Below the pieces are notes generated by a model. The model had not been told where the DNA came from. It did not search any database and saw nothing but the letters and a program-made list of their open reading frames with translations. Below are positions 57,510 to 64,000 of a stretch of 64,000 bases of DNA, piece after piece (positions within the stretch are counted from its first letter, which is position 1; every line of letters starts with the position of its first letter). Location of the stretch: NCBI GenBank assembly GCA_033782935.1, contig JAWQEG010000135.1, positions 2,110,501-2,174,500 on the forward strand. Direction: 5' to 3'. This stretch comes from Petrolisthes cinctipes. Its lineage: Eukaryota > Arthropoda > Malacostraca > Decapoda > Porcellanidae. A program made the translations under genes and the position numbers.

Positions 57510-60500
57510 ATTTGAGATATAAACGGGTACTGAAGATGCATGCACATATCGACTTTTGTGCACCTAAAAGATCGATTTTAAGTATGTTTTGAGCATGTAT
57601 TTTGAAAATACTCTAACACGGAGTAGGCATGTACAGATCGCTTCTGGGACCCCTAAATATCGAATTTTCGGGTGTTTTGGAACTGAATTTGAGATATCGA
57701 CTTTTTGGCACCTAAAAGATCGATTTTTAGCATGTTTTTAGCCTATATTTTGAAAATATTGTAGCACTGTACAGATTGCTTCTGGAACCCCAAAATATTG
57801 AATTTTCGGGTGTTTTGAGCCTGAATTTGAGATATAAACGGGTACAGAAGATGCATGCACATATCGACTTTTGGGCACCTAAAAGATCGATTTTCAGTAT
57901 GTTTTTGGCCTGTATTTTGAAAATACTCTAACACGGAGTAGGCATGTACAGATACCTTCTGGGACCTCTAATTATCGAATTTTCGGGTGTTTTGGGACTG
58001 AATTTGAGATATCGATTTTTTGGCACCTAAAATGTCGATTTTTAGCATGTTTTTAGCCTATATTTTGAAAATATTCTAGCACTGTGTAGGCATGTACAGA
58101 TTGCTTCTGGGACCCCAAAATATTGAATTTTCGGGTGTTCTGAGCCTAAATTTGAGATATAAACGGGTACAGAAGATACTTGCACATATTGACTTTGGGC
58201 ATCTAAAATATCGATTTTCAGCATGTTTTGGGCCTGTATTTTGAATATACTCTAACACTGAGTAGGCATGTACAGATTGCTTCTGGGACCCCAAAATATT
58301 GAATTTTCGGGTGTTTTGAGCCTGAATTTGAGATATAAACGGGTACTGAAGATGCATTCACATATCGACTTTTGTGCACCTAAAAGATCGATTTTCAGTA
58401 TGTTTTGAGCATGTATTTTGAAAATACTCTAACACGGAGTAGGCATGTACAGATACCTTCTGGGACCCCTAAATATCGAATTTTCGGGTGTTTTGGGACT
58501 GAATTTGAGATATCGACTTTTTGGCACCTAAAAGATCGATTTTTAGCATGTTTTTAGCCTATATTTTGAAAATATTCTAGCACTGTACAGATTGCTTCTG
58601 GGACCCCAAAATATTGAATTTTCGGGTGTTTTGAGCCTGAATTTGAGATATAAACGGGTATAGAAGATACATGCACATATTGACTTTGGGCATTTAAAAT
58701 ATCGATTTTCAGCATGTTTTGGGCCTGTAATTTGAAAATACTCTAACACTGAGTAGGCATGTACAGATTGCTTCTGGGACCCCAAAAAATTGAATTTTCG
58801 GGTGTTTTGAGCCTGAATTTGAGATATAAACGGGTACAGAAGATACATGCAAATATTGACTTTGGTCACCAAAAATATCGATTTTTAGCATGTTTTGGGC
58901 CTGAATTTTGAAAATACTCTAACACGGAGTAGGCATGTACAGATCACTTCTGGGACCCCAAAATATCGAATTTTCGGGTTTTTAGGGCCAGAATTTGAGA
59001 TATAAACGGGTACAGAAGATGCATGCACATATCGACTTTTGGGCACCTAAAAGATCGATTTTCAGTATGTTTTTGGCATGTATTTTGAAAATACTCTAAC
59101 ACGGAGTAGGCAAGTACAGATACCTTCTGGGACCTCTAAATATCGAATTTTCGAGTGTTTTGGGACTGAATTTGAGATATCGATTTTTTGGCACCTAAAA
59201 TGTCGATTTTTAGCATGTTTTTAGACTATCTTTTGAAAATATTCTAGCACTGTGTAGGCATGTACAGATTGCTTCTGGGACCCCAAAATATTGAATTTTC
59301 GGGTGTTTTGAGCCTGAATTTGAGATATAAACGGGTACAGAAGATACATGCACATATTGACTTTGGGCATCTAAAATATCGATTTTCAGCATGTTTTGGG
59401 CCTGTATTTTGAAAATACTCTAACACTGAGTAGGCATGTACAGATTGCTTCTGGGACCCCAAAATATTGAATTTTCGGGTGTTTTGAGCCTGAATTTGAG
59501 ATATAAACGGGTACTGAAGATGCATGCACATATCGACTTTTGTGCACCTAAAAGATCGATTTTCAGTATGTTTTGAGCATGTATTTTGAAAATACTCTAA
59601 CACGGAGTAGGCATGTACAGATCGCTTCTGGGACCCCTAAATATCGAATTTTCGGGTGTTTTGGGACTGAATTTGAGATATCGACTTTTTGGCACCTACA
59701 AGATCGATTTTTAGCATGTTTTTAGCCTATATTTTGAAAATATTCTAGCACTGTACAGATTGCTTCTGGGACCCCAAAATATTGAATTTTCGGGTGTTTT
59801 GAGCCTGAATTTGAGATATAAACGGGTACAGAAGATACATGCACATATTGACTTTGGGCACCAAAAATATCGATTTTCAGCATGTTTTGGGCCTGTATTT
59901 TGAAAATACTCTAACACGGAGTAGGCATGTACAAATCGCTTCTGGGACCCCAAAATATCGAATTTTCGGGTGTTTAGGGCCAGAATTTGAGATATAAACG
60001 GGTACAGAAGATGCATGCACATATCGACTTTTGGGCACCTAAAAGATCGATTTTCAGTATGTTTTTGGCTTGTATTTTGAAAATACTCTAACACGGAGTA
60101 GGCATGTACAGATACCTTCTGGGACCTCTAAATATCGAATTTTCGGGTGTTTTGGGACTGAATTTGAGATATCGATTTTTTGGCACCTAAAATGTCGATT
60201 TTTAGCATGTTTTTAGCCTATATTTTGAAAATATTCTAGCACTGTGTAGGCATGTACAGATTGCTTCTGGGACCCCAAAATATTGAATTTTCGGGTGTTT
60301 TGAGCCTGAATTTGAGATATAAACTGGTACAGAAGATACATGCACATATTGACTTTGGGCATCTAAAATATCGATTTTCAGCATGTTTTGGGCCTGTATT
60401 TTGAAAATACTCTAACACGGAGTAGGCATGTACTGATCGCTTCTGGGACCCCAAAATATCGAATTTTCGGGTGTTTAGGGCCAGAATTTGAGATATAAAC

Positions 60501-61842
60501 GGGTACAGAAGATGCATGCACATATCGACTTTTGGGCACCTAAAAGATCGATTTTCAGTATGTTTTTGGCCTGTATTTTGAAAATACTCTAAGACGGAGT
60601 AGGCATGTACAGATACCTTCTGGGACCTCTAAATATCGAATTTTCGGGTGTTTTGGGACTGAATTTGAGATATCGACTTTTTGGCACCTAAAAGATCGAT
60701 TTTTTGCATGTTTTTAGCCTATATTTTGAAAATATTCTAGCACTGTACAGATTGCTTCTGGGACCCTAAAATATTGAATTTTCGGGTGTTTTGAGCCTGA
60801 ATTTGATATATAAACGGGTACAGAAGATGCATGCACATATCGACTTTTGGGCACCTAAAAGATCGATTTTCAGTATGTTTTTGGCCTGTATTTTGAAAAT
60901 ACTCTAACACGGAGTAGGCATGTACAGATACCTTCGGGGACCCCTAAATATCGAATTTTCGGGTGTTTTGGGACTGAATTTGAGATATCGATTTTTTGAC
61001 ACCTAAAATGTCGATTTTTAGCATGTTTTTATCCTATATTTTGAAAATATTCTAGCACTGTGTAGGCATGTACAGATTGCTTCAGGGACCCCAAAATATT
61101 GAATTTTCGGGTGTTTTGAGCCTGAATTTGAGATATAAACGGGTACAGAAGATACATGCACATATTGACTTTGAACATCTAAAATATCGATTTTCAGCAT
61201 GTTTTGGGCCTGAATTTTGAAAATACTCTAACACGGAGTAGGCATGTACAGATCGCTTCTGGGACCCCAAAATATCGAATTTTCGGTGTTTAGGGACAGA
61301 ATTTGAGATATAAACGGGTACAGAAGATGCATGCACATATCGACTTTTGGGCACCTAAAAGATCGATTTTCAGTATGTTTTTGGCCTGTATTTTGAAAAT
61401 ACTCTAACACGGATTAGGCATGTACAGATACCTTGTGGGACCTCTAAATATCGAATTTTCGGGTGTTTTGGGACTGAATTTGAGATATCGATTTTTTGGC
61501 ACCTAAAATGTCGATTTTCAGCATGTTTTTAGCCAATATTTTGAAAATATTCTAGCACTGTGTAGGCATGTACAGATTGCTTCTGGGACCCCAAAATATT
61601 GAATTTTCGGGTGTTTTGAGCCTGAATTTGAGATATAAACGGGTACTGAAGATGCATGCACATATCGACTTTTGTGCACCTAAAAGATCGATTTTCATTA
61701 TGTTTTGAGCATGTATTTTGAAAATACTCTAACACGGAGTAGGCATGTACAGATACCTTCTGGGACCCCTAAATATCGAATTTTCGGGTGTTTTGGGACT
61801 GAATTTGAGATATCGACTTTTTGGCACCTAAAAGATCGATTT
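57510..61842 (+). repeat. Superblock R, copy 2, first arm of a 4,116-bp tandem duplication
   Basis: Anchors lie at 57727, 58042, 58543, 59210, 59711, 60202, 60703, 61018 and 61518. It carries all R markers plus aatattgtagcactg (about 57757). The portion 59.2-61.4 kb matches 48.3-50.5 kb (offset 10,883) but keeps the A monomer that the 50.5-kb hybrid has lost. 57727 and 61843 are equivalent positions. Confidence 0.85.
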
Positions 61843-64000
61843 TTAGCATGTTTTTAGCCTATATTTTGAAAATATTGTAGCACTGTACAGATTGCTTCTG
61901 GGACCCCAAAATATTGAATTTTCGGGTGTTTTGAGCCTGAATTTGAGATATAAACGGGTACAGAAGATGCATGCACATATCGACTTTTGGGCACCTAAAA
62001 GATCGATTTTCAGTATGTTTTTGGCCTGTATTTTGAAAATACTCTAACACGGAGTAGGCATGTACAGATACCTTCTGGGACCTCTAATTATCGAATTTTC
62101 GGGTGTTTTGGGACTGAATTTGAGATATCGATTTTTTGGCACCTAAAATGTCGATTTTTAGCATGTTTTTAGCCTATATTTTGAAAATATTCTAGCACTG
62201 TTTAGGCATGTACAGATTGCTTCTGGGACCCCAAAATATTGAATTTTCTGGTGTTCTGAGCCTAAATTTGAGATATAAACGGGTACAGAAGATACATGCA
62301 CATATTGACTTTGGGCATCTAAAATATCGATTTTCAGCATGTTTTGGGCCTGTATTTTGAATATACTCTAACACTGAGTAGGCATGTACAGATTGCTTCT
62401 GGGACCCCAAAATATTGAATTTTCGGGTGTTTTGAGCCTGAATTTGAGATATAAACGGGTACTGAAGATGCATTCACATATCGACTTTTGTGCACCTAAA
62501 AGATCGATTTTCAGTATGTTTTGAGCATGTATTTTGAAAATACTCTAACACGGAGTAGGCATGTACAGATTGCTTCTGGGACCCCTAAATATCGAATTTT
62601 CGGGTGTTTTGGGACTGAATTTGAGATATCGACTTTTTGGCACCTAAAAGATCGATTTTTAGCATGTTTTTAGCCTATATTTTGAAAATATTCTAGCACT
62701 GTACAGATTGCTTCTGGGACCCCAAAATATTGAATTTTCGGGTGTTTTGAGCCTGAATTTGAGATATAAACGGGTATAGAAGATACATGCACATATTGAC
62801 TTTGGGCATTTAAAATATCGATTTTCAGCATGTTTTGGGCCTGTAATTTGAAAATACTCTAACACTGAGTAGGCATGTACAGATTGCTTCTGGGACCCCA
62901 AAAAATTGAATTTTTGGGTGTTTTGAGCCTGAATTTGAGATATAAACGGGTACAGAAGATACATGCAAATATTGACTTTGGTCACCAAAAATATCGATTT
63001 TTAGCATGTTTTGGGCCTGAATTTTGAAAATACTCTAACACGGAGTAGGCATGTACAGATCACTTCTGGGACCCCAAAATATCGAATTTTCGGGTTTTTA
63101 GGGCCAGAATTTGAGATATAAACGGGTACAGAAGATGCATGCACATATCGACTTTTGGGCACCTAAAAGATCGATTTTCAGTATGTTTTTGGCATGTATT
63201 TTGAAAATACTCTAACACGGAGTAGGCAAGTACAGATACCTTCTGGGACCTCTAAATATCGAATTTTCGAGTGTTTTGGGACTGAATTTGAGATATCGAT
63301 TTTTTGGCACCTAAAATGTCGATTTTTAGCATGTTTATAGCCTATATTTTGAAAATATTCTAGCACTGTGTAAGCATGTACAGATTGCTTCTGGGACCCC
63401 AAAATATTGAATTTTCGGGTGTTTTGAGCCTGAATTTGAGATATAAACGGGTACAGAAGATACATGCACATATTGACTTTGGGCATCTAAAATATCGATT
63501 TTCAGCATGTTTTGGGCCTGTATTTTGAAAATACTCTAACACTGAGTAGGCATGTACAGATTGCTTCTGGGACCCCAAAATATTGAATTTTCGGGTGTTT
63601 TGAGCCTGAATTTGAGATATAAACGGGTACTGAAGATGCATGCACATATCGACTTTTGTGCACCTAAAAGATCGATTTTCAGTATGTTTTGAGCATGTAT
63701 TTTGAAAATACTCTAACACGGAGTAGGCATGTACAGATCGCTTCTGGGACCCCTAAATATCGAATTTTCGGGTGTTTTGGGACTGAATTTGAGATATCGA
63801 CTTTTTGGCACCTACAAGATCGATTTTTAGCATGTTTTTAGCCTATATTTTGAAAATATTCTAGCACTGTACAGATTGCTTCTGGGACCCCAAAATATTG
63901 AATTTTCGGGTGTTTTGAGCCTGAATTTGAGATATAAACGGGTACAGAAGATACATGCACATATTGACTTTGGGCACCAAAAATATCGATTTTCAGCATG
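61843..64000 (+). repeat. Superblock R, copy 3, second arm of the 4,116-bp duplication, cut by the window edge
   Basis: Anchors at 61843, 62158, 62659, 63326 and 63827 each equal the preceding arm plus 4,116. Colinearity holds to the final bases (64000 corresponds to 59884). Differences seen include gcactgtttaggcatg (about 62199), tttttgggtgttttg (about 62911), gtttatagcc (about 63333) and gtgtaagcatg (about 63368). The arm must continue past the window. Confidence 0.87.

Larger units (their letters stand above)
1..64000 (+). repeat. Satellite DNA array filling the whole window
   Basis: Every part of the window is a copy of one 148-177 bp monomer family in the same orientation. Seen directly: the string gtaggcatgtacagat, or a one-base or 10-bp-deleted variant of it, recurs about every 148-177 bp from first to last base. 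I found no inverted copy and no stretch of unrelated sequence. Anchored on the A-class motif ttagcatgttttta there are 133 A monomers, and the intervals fall into a quantised ladder of 315, 325, 491, 501, 667, 677 and 854 bp. Known: arrays of 150-180 bp monomers with higher-order structure are typical of centromeres and heterochromatic knobs of plants and animals. Inferred: this is such an array, but whether it is the active centromere cannot be read from sequence. The family and species are not recognised. Confidence 0.98.

Noticed and set aside
80..63719. Dozens of minus-strand open frames of 60-180 codons with near-identical products, typically starting Met-Leu-Glu-Tyr-Phe-Gln-Asn and repeating every HOR.
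   Set aside because: They repeat because the DNA repeats. The 501-bp HOR and the 177-bp monomer are divisible by three, so a frame without stops persists. The 10-bp, 1-bp and whole-monomer indels break the frame freely, products mirror monomer junctions, frames overlap each other, and no recognisable domain, promoter or codon constraint is visible.
1..64000. CRISPR-like array, because of regular direct repeats.
   Set aside because: There are no unique spacers between repeats: the entire period is repeated, and period and length are those of satellite DNA.
1..64000. Telomeric repeats, rDNA spacer repeats or tRNA genes.
   Set aside because: No short telomere-type motif runs, no conserved rRNA sequence and no tRNA-like box A/B pair were seen.

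Overview
This window is one uninterrupted block of eukaryotic satellite DNA. I find no gene, RNA gene, transposon, origin or any other unique sequence in the 64 kb. All copies run head to tail in one orientation and nothing interrupts them. The sequence suggests a centromeric, pericentromeric or knob-type array from a plant or animal with a methylated genome, assembled from long reads. I do not recognise the satellite family and cannot name the species. GC content is about 40% (counted on one monomer).

The basic unit is a 176/177-bp monomer. It is itself an old dimer of two about 88-bp halves. Three monomer classes alternate: C (177 bp), B (176 bp) and A (148 bp). A is a C-like monomer that lost exactly 29 bp between two ATAT tetranucleotides. 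A-B-C gives a 501-bp higher-order repeat (HOR). Many A copies lack a further 10 bp (138 bp), which gives 491-bp units. Using the A-specific motif ttagcatgttttta (or a close variant) as an anchor, I located 133 A monomers. The 132 intervals comprise 82 trimers (490-510 bp), 31 dimers (314-326 bp), 18 tetramers (667-678 bp) and one pentamer (854 bp), about 385 monomers in total. In part of the array two trimers of different flavour (A2-type 501 bp, A1-type 491/492 bp) form a 993-bp hexamer.

Layout. 1-15 kb: A1-dominated, with a block of about 2.3 kb present four times (1, 6970, about 10190, about 12673). 16.8-18.5 kb: an 817-bp tandem duplication. 20.4-23.4 kb: three 993-bp hexamers. 26.4-38.0 kb: nested duplications, consisting of a 3,998-bp tandem copy, an extra 1,178-bp copy inside it and a 1,984-bp tandem duplication after it. 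42.9-64 kb: superblocks of about 4-5 kb repeated at offsets 4,942, 5,934, 4,783, 10,883 and 4,116 bp. The last one runs off the right edge.

The many short open frames, mostly on the minus strand, are by-products of the repeat and I annotate none as a gene. The interest lies in the record of unequal exchange: precise monomer deletions, chimeric monomers, nested duplications whose offsets add up exactly, and a conserved dyad in which several breakpoints or changes fall. All coordinates and identities come from reading by eye; block edges are good to tens of bases unless stated.
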